Part shown: piece by piece, positions 1-4,783 of the stretch
How the letters are laid out: every line of letters begins with the position of its first letter
Position numbering within the stretch: the first letter of the stretch is position 1
Source: an uncultured Coriobacteriaceae bacterium
Lineage (GTDB): Bacteria > Actinomycetota > Coriobacteriia > Coriobacteriales > Atopobiaceae
Assembly: GCA_902766805.1 (NCBI GenBank)
Contig: CACXFF010000062.1
Coordinates: forward strand, 1-5,061
Direction: 5' to 3'
Length of the DNA: 5,061 nucleotides
Position numbers and translations under genes: made by a program
Notes under the pieces: model-generated
Told to the model about the DNA's origin: nothing
Databases searched by the model: none
What the model saw: only the letters and a program-made list of their open reading frames with translations

Positions 1-186
1 AAAGGACCCAATCCTCGTGGGTTTCCGTCAGTTGGGGTCACTGTAGTGTCCTCAGCTGTCCCAAAGGACCCCAGACGCCGGCCTTCCGAAGACTTGGGGT
101 CACTGTAGTGTCCTCAAGTCTTCCAAGCGAGCCGCAAGCGGGCTGTTCCCAACAGTTGGGGTCACTGGAGTGGCCTCAACTCTCCC
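1..186. repeat. 62-bp tandem repeat, three copies, each with a conserved hairpin
   Basis: Three units (1-62, 63-124, 125-186) align without gaps. The most conserved part is a 23-nt core, TTGGGGTCACTGTAGTGTCC plus TCA, at 32-54, 94-116 and 156-178 (two changes in the third). Each core sits in a hairpin: 29-58, 88-123 and 154-181. The inner CACT/AGTG pairs are constant. The outer stem differs between units yet stays paired: a G-C pair in units 1 and 3 (31/56, 155/180) is C-G in unit 2 (93/118), and C29-G58 is G91-C120. The unit start AAAGGACCC is also shared at 1 and 63 and degenerate at 125. No T-run follows any hairpin, so these are not ordinary intrinsic terminators. The array lies just past the stop of the minus-strand gene at 217-570 and probably extends left of the window. 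Function unknown. Structured RNA, single-stranded DNA hairpins, or a protein-binding array (62 bp is close to six helical turns) are all possible. Confidence 0.85.
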
Positions 187-216
187 GAATCCTCGGCCCC
201 GGATAGCAGGCAGCGC

Positions 217-570
217 TTACGACAGACGCGCGCCGTCGGGTACTTCCCACTCGGGCACGACGAGCGGCAGCGGGTGCACGCCATCGTCGTAGCCGACCTC
301 GAGGATCATGCCCTGGCTCGCGATTCCGGCCATCTTGCGCGGGGCGAGGTTCACCAGGCACAGGCACTGGCGGCCCGTAAGCTCTGCCCAATCGTCGCGA
401 TCCTCCTGCATGGCCGAGACGATGGTGCGCTCGAAGTCGCCGAAGCTGATGGTGAAGGCGACGAGCTTCTTGGATTTGGGCACGACCTCCAGGTGCGTGA
501 TGCGGCCACAGCGGATGTCGAGCTTGTCGAAGTCGTCGAAGCTCACGGTGTCTTTGACGGGTGCGGACAT
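217..570 (-). CDS. stand-alone tRNA-binding OB-fold protein (Trbp111 / MetRS C-domain-like, CsaA-related)
   Basis: This encodes a 117-residue soluble protein that is essentially one EMAP-II/Trbp111-type OB-fold. The family binds tRNA structure non-specifically, either as free dimers or as the C-terminal dimerisation domain of methionyl-tRNA synthetase; the related CsaA proteins have been described as chaperone-like. Visible landmarks are FDKLDIRCGRI at 14-24, the FERTIVSAM strand at 46-54, and NLAPRKMAGIASQGMIL at 74-90, which carries the PRK-x-x-G-x-x-SQGM signature. The C-terminus PEWEVPDGARLS (106-117) matches the usual family end. SQGM is closer to Trbp111/MetRS-C than to typical CsaA. 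The start at 568-570 is preferred because AGGAAGGGGGG lies just upstream and the domain begins right after it. An in-frame ATG at 729 would read through the repeat region and is not credible. No strong promoter is seen; TATGCT (minus strand, 631-636) is a weak -10 candidate. It appears monocistronic. The partner tRNA or synthetase is unknown. Confidence 0.9.
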   Translation of the reverse strand: MSAPVKDTVSFDDFDKLDIRCGRITHLEVVPKSKKLVAFTISFGDFERTIVSAMQEDRDDWAELTGRQCLCLVNLAPRKMAGIASQGMILEVGYDDGVHPLPLVVPEWEVPDGARLS

Positions 571-695
571 GGCGCCCCCCTTCCTGCGCGGTGCATGATG
601 CGTGCTGCGCGTACGGTGGATACTGGAACCAGCATACAACAGCGCCACAGCAAAGCCCCAGCCCCCGCGACCACGCGTGGCACTCCGCCGCCGCG

Positions 696-728
696 TGGTA
701 CCAAATAGACCACGTCTTTTTGGTACCA
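696..728. repeat. GGTACC-centred hairpin, part of composite repeat copy 1
   Basis: Two TGGTACCAAA-type motifs face each other. Bases 696-709 pair with 715-728 (14 positions, one T-T mismatch at 706/718) around the loop CCACG. Its right arm overlaps the TTTTTGGTACCAAAA block that leads into the next terminator hairpin. On the minus strand this is the last structure met by transcripts leaving the glucuronidase gene, and it could act as a second terminator or a 3'-end stabiliser. The second copy of the composite repeat has only the single GGTACC motif (4093-4098) and lacks this extra hairpin. Confidence 0.7.
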
Positions 729-761
729 AAACGCGCCCGCGGGCCTGTGACTACGGGCGCG
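728..761 (-). terminator. probable intrinsic terminator of the beta-glucuronidase transcript
   Basis: CGCGCCCG at 732-739 pairs with CGGGCGCG at 754-761, an 8-bp all-GC stem. On the minus strand the stem is followed by TTTT (complement of 728-731) and then GGTACC. It lies about 135 nt past the glucuronidase stop, after the GTTACC hairpins. On the plus strand the stem is followed by CTATTT, a weaker T tract, so some bidirectional activity is possible. The same element, with a longer stem, recurs at 4099-4142. Confidence 0.6.
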
Positions 762-785
762 CTATTTGGCCATCCGACACCGCTT

Positions 786-872
786 GTTACCCAAGAGCCT
801 TTGGCTTCACGGTAACATCCCGCCGCTTGTTACCCCAGAGCCAAAGGCTTCACGGTAACAAGCGGGCGGGAT
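786..872. repeat. paired GTTACC...GGTAAC hairpins, composite repeat copy 1
   Basis: There are two 31-nt hairpins, at 786-816 and 829-859. Each is built as GTTACC, three unpaired bases, GAGCC, a 3-nt loop, GGCTT, three unpaired bases, GGTAAC. The loop is TTT in the first and AAA in the second. The second is nested in a longer stem: 817-834 pairs with 854-872 apart from one bulged G, giving about 18 outer pairs. CCGCTTGTTACC precedes both units, so they also read as direct repeats 43 bp apart. The element sits between the glucuronidase stop (897) and its terminator, in the 3' untranslated part of that transcript. A related pair lies at 4146-4242. The repeat resembles REP/BIME or MITE-like elements in style; I do not recognise a named family. 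Confidence 0.85.
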
Positions 873-896
873 GGCGCGGGCCTCAGGGCAAGCGCG

Positions 897-2717
897 TTAG
901 TCCTGGTAGTCGGCGATGTGGGTCCAGCGGTCGCGCAGCAGGAAGGCCACGGCCTTGGGCTCGCGGGTGCGGGTGAAGGCGCCCTTCTTGTTGCCGTCCA
1001 CGCGCAGGATGCCCTCGCCGGTCTGGAAGTCGCAGAGGTTCCAAGGCTGCTCGCCCACGACCCAATCGAACATGTCGAAGACCTCGTGCTGGCGCCGGAA
1101 GAACTCCACCTGGTACTCCTCGCTCCACATCACGCTCGGGAGCTTGTGCAGGCCCGCCAGCGTGTCGGTGCCGTACTCGGTGAACATGAACGGCTTGTTG
1201 GGCTCGAGCTCCTCCCACTTGTGCATCTCCTCGATGAGGATCTGCTGGGCGTCGGCGATGCGCGGACCACCGCTCACGTACCAGCCGTCATAGCGGTTGA
1301 GCATCATGAAGTCGGCCAGGTGCGTGCACTTGTCGATGCCGGCGCGGCAGCGCGTGACGTTGGTGTAGGAGCGCGGACGGCGCTGCGGGTCGAGCTCGCG
1401 GCAGGCGTCAAAGACCTTCTGCGCGTAGGGCACGGCGTTCTCGCTGGAGAAGTCGGGCTCGTTGAAGAGGCTCCAGGCGCACACGCAGGCGTGACGCTTG
1501 TCACGCTGCACGAGCTCCTCGAGCGCCGCGAGGTGGGCGGGCAGGGTCTTCTCGTGCACGAGCGGATCGTCGAAATAGGTTGCGCCCGACGCGCTGGTCA
1601 CGGCGTCGGCGAAGTTCTTGGTCGAGCGCAGCATGCCCACGGCGGCCACCTCGTCGATCACGAAGAAGCCCTCGCGGTCGGCCTGGTAGAGCTGTTCCTC
1701 GGCGTAGGGGTAGTGGCTCGTGCGGAACGAGTTGGCGCCCATCCACTTGAGCAGCTCGAAGTCGCGCTTGTTGACCACCGGGTCGAAGCCGCGGCCGTGC
1801 ACCGGGCTGTCCTCGTGGCGGCCAAAGCCCTTGAGGTAGACCGGGCGGCCGTTGACCAGGATCTTGGCCCCCTCGATGGCCACGGTGCGCAGGCCAATCT
1901 CGTCATACCACTCGTCCACCAACGTCTCGCCGTCCCAGATCTGCGCGGTGAAGGTGTACAGGTAGGCGTCGCGCAGCTGCCAAAGGCGCGCGTCGGCCAC
2001 CGTGAGCGTGCCCGTGGCGCCAGTCGCGCGGGCCACCTCAACGCCGTCCTCGTCGGTCACGACCAGGCGCACCTCGTGGCTGCCGTTGGTGGTTACGGCA
2101 TAGCTGACCTGCGCGTCGTTGCCCGTAAGCGCGATGTCGACGGAGAGGTCTTCCACGCGCTCGGTCGGCGTGGAGAGCAGGCGCACCGGGCGCTGCAGGC
2201 CCGAGTAGTTGAAGAAGTCGAAGTACGGTGCGGCGATGCGGGTGCCGTCACGCATGGTGGCCACGCCGCCGGCGGGGATGGTCTGCTCGGTGAGCTCGTT
2301 GCTCACGCGCACCACGACAAGGTTCCAATCGTTGGGACGCACGACCTGGGCGATGGGCGCGACGAACGGGGTGAAGCCGCCCTCGTGGCTCGCGACCTCG
2401 GCGCCGTTCACGTAGACCGTGGCGCGGTGCGTCGCGGCGTCGAAGCGCAGGTCCAGGTTGCCCTCGCACCACTCGCCCGGGACGAAGAAGCGGCGCGCGT
2501 ACCAGAAGTCGCCGTAGTACTCGCGGATGCCCTTGTCGGTGAACAGGTCGTTGAAGCTCGCGGGCACCGGCACCTCCATCGGGTCGGGCAGGCCGGCCTC
2601 GGGCCAACCCTGGGCCACGCCCACGCCCTCAGGGTCGAGCTGGAAGTCCCAGGTGCCGCAGAGGTCCTCGATGCGACGGGTGCGCGTGAAGCGCGGATAC
2701 AGCGATGCAAATGCCAT
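897..2717 (-). CDS. uidA: beta-glucuronidase (glycoside hydrolase family 2)
   Basis: This encodes a 606-residue enzyme that hydrolyses beta-D-glucuronides to glucuronate and the free aglycone; E. coli GUS is 603 residues. The GH2 order is complete: sugar-binding jelly roll (about 10-190), immunoglobulin-like middle domain (about 190-280) and TIM barrel (about 280-606). The acid/base Glu is E420 in WSLFNEPD and the nucleophile is E514 in FTEYGTDTLAG. The N-x-K motif that recognises the glucuronate carboxylate is N576-K577-K578 in GNKKGAFTR. GFGRHEDSP and SHYPYAEE also match true GUS rather than beta-galactosidase. The segment after DEVAAVG is long and resembles the Loop 1 class of gut GUS enzymes that accept small drug glucuronides; that sub-class is inferred. 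There is no signal peptide, so the enzyme is cytoplasmic and needs an importer not seen here. The start at 2715-2717 follows AAGGAAAGGAA with good spacing; a further upstream ATG (2768) adds an unconserved 17 residues. It is divergent from the AraC gene, its likely regulator. Confidence 0.96.
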   Translation of the reverse strand: MAFASLYPRFTRTRRIEDLCGTWDFQLDPEGVGVAQGWPEAGLPDPMEVPVPASFNDLFTDKGIREYYGDFWYARRFFVPGEWCEGNLDLRFDAATHRATVYVNGAEVASHEGGFTPFVAPIAQVVRPNDWNLVVVRVSNELTEQTIPAGGVATMRDGTRIAAPYFDFFNYSGLQRPVRLLSTPTERVEDLSVDIALTGNDAQVSYAVTTNGSHEVRLVVTDEDGVEVARATGATGTLTVADARLWQLRDAYLYTFTAQIWDGETLVDEWYDEIGLRTVAIEGAKILVNGRPVYLKGFGRHEDSPVHGRGFDPVVNKRDFELLKWMGANSFRTSHYPYAEEQLYQADREGFFVIDEVAAVGMLRSTKNFADAVTSASGATYFDDPLVHEKTLPAHLAALEELVQRDKRHACVCAWSLFNEPDFSSENAVPYAQKVFDACRELDPQRRPRSYTNVTRCRAGIDKCTHLADFMMLNRYDGWYVSGGPRIADAQQILIEEMHKWEELEPNKPFMFTEYGTDTLAGLHKLPSVMWSEEYQVEFFRRQHEVFDMFDWVVGEQPWNLCDFQTGEGILRVDGNKKGAFTRTREPKAVAFLLRDRWTHIADYQD

Positions 2718-2772
2718 GGGGGTTCCTTTCCTTGGGGGGCGCCAAGCCGCGGGTCGGGGCTGCGCCATACGT

Positions 2773-2789
2773 CAACCAACGCTAGTATC
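2773..2789 (+). promoter_or_regulatory. candidate AraC-type operator half, site 1
   Basis: This site reads CAACC, four bases, then CTAGTATC. It is a near-copy of the site at 2871-2886 in the same orientation. It overlaps the candidate -10 of the glucuronidase promoter. AraC-family proteins commonly bind direct repeats through their two helix-turn-helix motifs, so this pair is the best operator candidate in the region. Binding is inference. Confidence 0.4.
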
Positions 2790-2870
2790 CAACAGGCATA
2801 AGCGCAGTTAGGGGCTCGTGTGTGAGATGTACGCGTTTGGTCAACGAGCCGCGACGAAGCGTCATGCGGG

Positions 2871-2886
2871 CAACCGTACTAGTATC
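2871..2886 (+). promoter_or_regulatory. candidate AraC-type operator half, site 2
   Basis: This site reads CAACC, three bases, then CTAGTATC, 97 bp (measured between the CTAGTATC blocks) from site 1 and in the same orientation. It overlaps the candidate -10 (TAGTAT) of the regulator's own promoter, which would allow autoregulation or looping with site 1. Inference from sequence only. Confidence 0.4.
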
Positions 2887-2954
2887 ATCATTGATGGACG
2901 CCCAACGGCCCGGCGACGGCCACGGCCGCATGATCCCGACGAGAGGGGAACGCG

Positions 2955-3980
2955 ATGACCCCAGAGCAGCTCGACACCAAGCTGCGCACGCTGAGCGAGC
3001 ACGAGCTGGCATACCGTTCGGGCGTGAAGCCCACCGACAACCAGCTGCTGCACGAGACCGTACAGGTCAAGGGCCATCCCGCCCTGCGCTCGCGCTTCGG
3101 CGATCGCGCGCTCCGGCATTGGGCGGAACTCGGCTACGGGCCCAACGACGCGCCGGCGCCGCACCTGTTCATCGGGCACCACGCGCGCTTCCGCGAGTAC
3201 CCGCTGCACTTCCATGATTTCGTGGAGCTGTCGTACATGTACAGCGGCTCGTGCATGGAGGTGGTCAACAACGGCATCTACGGCATCAAGCAGGGGCAGG
3301 TGCTGCTCGTGGACTCCGACACCGTCCACACCATCTCGCCCATGGGCGAGGACGACGTGCTGTTGAACATCCAGATCGAGAAGCCCTACTTCAACAGCAA
3401 CTTCTTCAACCGGCTGGACTCGGGCAACCTCGTGACCTCGTTCTTTGTGAACGCCATCAGCAAGAGCGCCGCCCACGACAACTTCATCCTGTTCCACTCC
3501 GAGAACAGCCGGCGCCTGGCTGTCTTCATGCAGGAGCTGCTCTGCGAGTACTACGACCCCTCACCGCGGCCGAGCGAAATCATCAACGGGCTCTTCTCGC
3601 TCGTCATCAGCGAGCTGATCAACGTCTACGCCGAAGGCGACCAGCGCACCAATTCGCCGCGCCTGAGCCCGGTGGTGCCCGTGCTGCGCTACATCGAGCA
3701 GCACTACGCCAACTGCACCTTGGAGCAGACGGCGCGCGAGTTTGGCATGTCCACGAGCTACCTCACCAAGCTCATCAAGCGCGAGACCGGATCGACCTTC
3801 AAGGTGCTCGTGCAGCAGCAGCGCATGGCAGTCGCGCGACGCCTGCTGCAGGAGAGCGACCTGTCCGTCACCGACGTGGCGCGCAACGTGGGCTATGCCA
3901 ACATGAGCTTCTTCTACCGCGTGTTCGAGCGCGAGTACGGCATGCGGCCCGGCGAGTGCCGCCGCCGCGTGGAGCCGTAA
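2955..3980 (+). CDS. AraC-family transcriptional regulator, likely controlling the glucuronidase
   Basis: This is a 341-residue DNA-binding regulator. The N-terminal half holds a cupin-like ligand or dimer domain, with PLHFHDFVELSYMYSG at 83-98 and a second conserved stretch, GQVLLVDSDTVHTISP, at 114-129. The C-terminal 100 residues carry the paired AraC helix-turn-helix motifs: HTH1 at about 255-278 (LEQTAREFGMSTSYLTKLIK) and HTH2 at about 304-326 (SVTDVARNVGYANMSFFYRV), followed by the family end YGMRPGECRR. The length is somewhat above the usual 280-300, because of about 70 residues before the cupin. The start ATG follows GAGGGGAA with a 4-nt gap. Its divergent position next to the glucuronidase, with no other gene between, suggests it senses a glucuronide, glucuronate or a related sugar; the ligand cannot be read from the sequence. 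It differs from the TetR-type GusR of E. coli. Transcription probably ends at the hairpin at 4104-4140. Confidence 0.93.
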   Translation: MTPEQLDTKLRTLSEHELAYRSGVKPTDNQLLHETVQVKGHPALRSRFGDRALRHWAELGYGPNDAPAPHLFIGHHARFREYPLHFHDFVELSYMYSGSCMEVVNNGIYGIKQGQVLLVDSDTVHTISPMGEDDVLLNIQIEKPYFNSNFFNRLDSGNLVTSFFVNAISKSAAHDNFILFHSENSRRLAVFMQELLCEYYDPSPRPSEIINGLFSLVISELINVYAEGDQRTNSPRLSPVVPVLRYIEQHYANCTLEQTAREFGMSTSYLTKLIKRETGSTFKVLVQQQRMAVARRLLQESDLSVTDVARNVGYANMSFFYRVFEREYGMRPGECRRRVEP

Positions 3981-4090
3981 GCGGCGGGCCGGCCAACGTT
4001 GCGGCGGGGCGGGACGCATTGGTTCGGTGGACCGGCGGGCTCGGCGTGTGCCACGGCAACGCGGTCACGTACTTCGGGTTGCAACGCCGT

Positions 4091-4142
4091 TTGGTACCAA
4101 AAACGCGCCTGTAGGCCTTGTGCCTGCGGGCGCGTCTTTTGG
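4091..4142. terminator. bidirectional intrinsic terminator after the AraC gene (composite repeat copy 2)
   Basis: CGCGCCTGTAGGC (4104-4116) pairs with GCCTGCGGGCGCG (4122-4134), 13 pairs including two G-T wobbles, around the loop CTTGT. On the plus strand TCTTTT (4135-4140) follows, ending the regulator transcript about 150 nt past its stop. The preceding AAAAA can pair with the T tract, so the minus strand also reads as hairpin plus TTTTT. TTTGGTACCAAAAA at the left edge matches the block at 719-731. It lies immediately beside the palindrome at 4146-4242, just as copy 1 does. The 108 nt between the regulator stop and this element show nothing recognisable. Confidence 0.8.
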
Positions 4143-4145
4143 CCC

Positions 4146-4242
4146 CCCGTTCCCTTGTTACCGGGAAGCCTTCGGCTCTGGGGTAACATCTTGTCCCCTT
4201 GTTACCCCAGAGCCGAAGGCTTCCCGGTAACAAGGGAACGGG
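4146..4242. repeat. perfect 43-bp inverted repeat (composite repeat copy 2)
   Basis: Bases 4146-4188 are the exact reverse complement of 4200-4242, with an 11-bp spacer (4189-4199). Each arm is itself a GTTACC...GGTAAC hairpin (4157-4187 and 4201-4231), with inner stem AAGCC/GGCTC or GAGCC/GGCTT and a TTC or GAA loop. The DNA can therefore form either one long cruciform or two short hairpins. The sequence is clearly related to 786-872 but differs in detail: the loop is GAA instead of AAA, CCC replaces CAC, and the flank is CCCGTTCCC instead of the CCGC-type flank. It contains no gene; the reading frames across it are by-products of the palindrome. Confidence 0.93.
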
Positions 4243-4336
4243 ATGTTACGGATTGGGGGCGCGTGTAACGGGTGCATTTCGTCGGGTGGCGGCGTCCCGG
4301 CGCGCGTGCTTAAATCGCTGACACAACCGAATAGCG

Positions 4337-4365
4337 TTGCCAAACCGTAGATGCGGAAGTAAAAC
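4337..4365 (+). promoter_or_regulatory. candidate promoter for the T-box leader
   Basis: TTGCCA (4337-4342, five of six to TTGACA) is followed by a 17-bp spacer and TAAAAC (4360-4365, four of six to TATAAT). The stretch is visibly more A/T-rich than its surroundings. Transcription would begin near 4372, shortly before Stem I of the T-box. The 94 nt between the palindrome end (4242) and this site show nothing else recognisable. Confidence 0.5.
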
Positions 4366-4371
4366 CGTCTG

Positions 4372-4680
4372 TGCGGGCGCGCGCTGGAGCTGGGGTTGGC
4401 CCCCTGGCGAGCACGCCCGCTGAGTGCGCCAACAGAGAGCCTGGGCAGCTGGAATCCAGGTGGTGGCAGGGCGGCACAATGGAACCGCGGAGGGCGCGAA
4501 GAAGCGCACGGCCCCAGGGCCCACGCGTGGAAGTCGCGACGGGAGCTCCCGTCACAGAGCAGGAGGGTTGGCGCCCTCCAACGAGCGAGCGGAGGCAGCT
4601 CCGCTAACCGAGGTGGCACCGCAGGCGCAGCACAGAGCGCTTGTCCTCGAGTACCCACAGGGCGAGGACGGGCGTTTTTT
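4372..4680 (+). promoter_or_regulatory. T-box riboswitch responding to uncharged tRNA-Trp
   Basis: This is a transcribed leader that senses uncharged tRNA. In Stem I, AGAGA (4434-4438) precedes a distal hairpin CCTGG/CCAGG (4440-4444/4456-4460) with an 11-nt loop. GTGC (4424-4427) pairs with GCAC (4474-4477), and CCGC (4417-4420) can pair with GCGG (4487-4490). The loop left between them presents TGG (4480-4482) followed by A, the expected specifier for Trp. The T-box itself is AGGTGGCACCGC (4611-4622). Its UGGC (4614-4617) would pair with the GCCA end of tRNA-Trp, whose bacterial discriminator base is G. Between lie GC hairpins (4538-4553, a perfect 16-bp palindrome; 4562-4579; 4589-4604), probably Stem III and accessory parts. 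The exact antiterminator pairing is not clear to me. The 3' limit is the terminator at 4637-4680. Specifier, T-box base and downstream trpB-like gene agree with one another. Confidence 0.9.
4637..4680 (+). terminator. T-box regulatory terminator
   Basis: Bases 4637-4649 pair with 4663-4675 (13 pairs including three G-T wobbles), and an inner CCC/GGG (4654-4656/4660-4662) can extend the stem. TTTTTT (4675-4680) follows directly. It lies 15 nt after the T-box sequence and about 100 nt before the trpB-like start, so transcription would stop here when tRNA-Trp is charged. The drawn stem does not overlap the T-box itself, so how the two states exclude each other is unresolved. Confidence 0.85.
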
Positions 4681-4783
4681 CATGCGCCGGCTGTAACGAC
4701 TCGGCAGCCAGGCGCAGCGCCCGCCCCGCATCACCGGGCCAACGTGCCCGCACACGCGCACCGCGCGGAGAAAGGAGGCCATC

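Larger units (their letters stand above)
2718..2954. promoter_or_regulatory. divergent control region between beta-glucuronidase and AraC regulator
   Basis: These 237 bp must hold promoters for both divergent genes. Candidate -10 boxes are weak. On the minus strand, GATACT (complement of 2784-2789) would give the glucuronidase a leader of about 60 nt. On the plus strand, TAGTAT (2880-2885) would serve the regulator. Neither has a good -35 at 17 bp, as expected for promoters that need an activator. A 7-bp inverted repeat, GGCTCGT (2813-2819) and ACGAGCC (2844-2850), lies midway but could be chance. The ribosome sites are AAGGAAAGGAA before the glucuronidase and GAGGGGAA (2943-2950) before the regulator. 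Confidence 0.6.

Noticed and set aside
1..186. Possible CRISPR array (23-nt repeats with about 39-nt gaps)
   Set aside because: The gaps are themselves similar between units and extend the hairpin stem symmetrically, so they are not independent spacers. No cas gene is visible.
671..680. Palindrome CCACGCGTGG, also at 4521-4530
   Set aside because: Ten-base palindromes and repeated 10-mers are expected by chance several times in 5 kb of GC-rich DNA, and the flanks are unrelated.
217..729. N-terminally extended 170-residue form of the tRNA-binding protein
   Set aside because: The extra 53 residues translate the GGTACC repeat and low-complexity Arg-rich sequence, with no ribosome site. The start at 570 has a strong one and matches the family length.
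2731..2746. Small hairpin CTTGG/CCAAG beside the glucuronidase ribosome site
   Set aside because: Only 5 bp, not extendable and only partly overlapping the ribosome site; too weak to call regulatory.
897..2768. Glucuronidase start 17 codons upstream at 2768
   Set aside because: The extension is Pro/Arg-rich and unconserved. The ATG at 2717 has the ribosome site and starts just before the conserved GH2 N-terminus.
918..2801. Long plus-strand open frame of 627 codons opposite the glucuronidase
   Set aside because: It is a GC-rich antisense shadow: repetitive Val/Ala/Leu/His composition, no domain, and it fully overlaps a clear gene.
2813..2850. Inverted repeat GGCTCGT...ACGAGCC in the divergent region
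   Set aside because: A 7-bp arm with a 24-bp gap has an appreciable chance expectation. Mentioned within the control region but not called as an operator.
3251..4114. Plus-strand open frame of 287 codons overlapping the AraC gene
   Set aside because: Frame-shifted shadow with Arg/Ala-rich composition and no recognisable domain. The AraC frame carries the conserved motifs.
4158..4658. Minus-strand open frame of 166 codons across the T-box and palindrome
   Set aside because: It runs through the riboswitch and one palindrome arm, has no ribosome site, and its product resembles no family.
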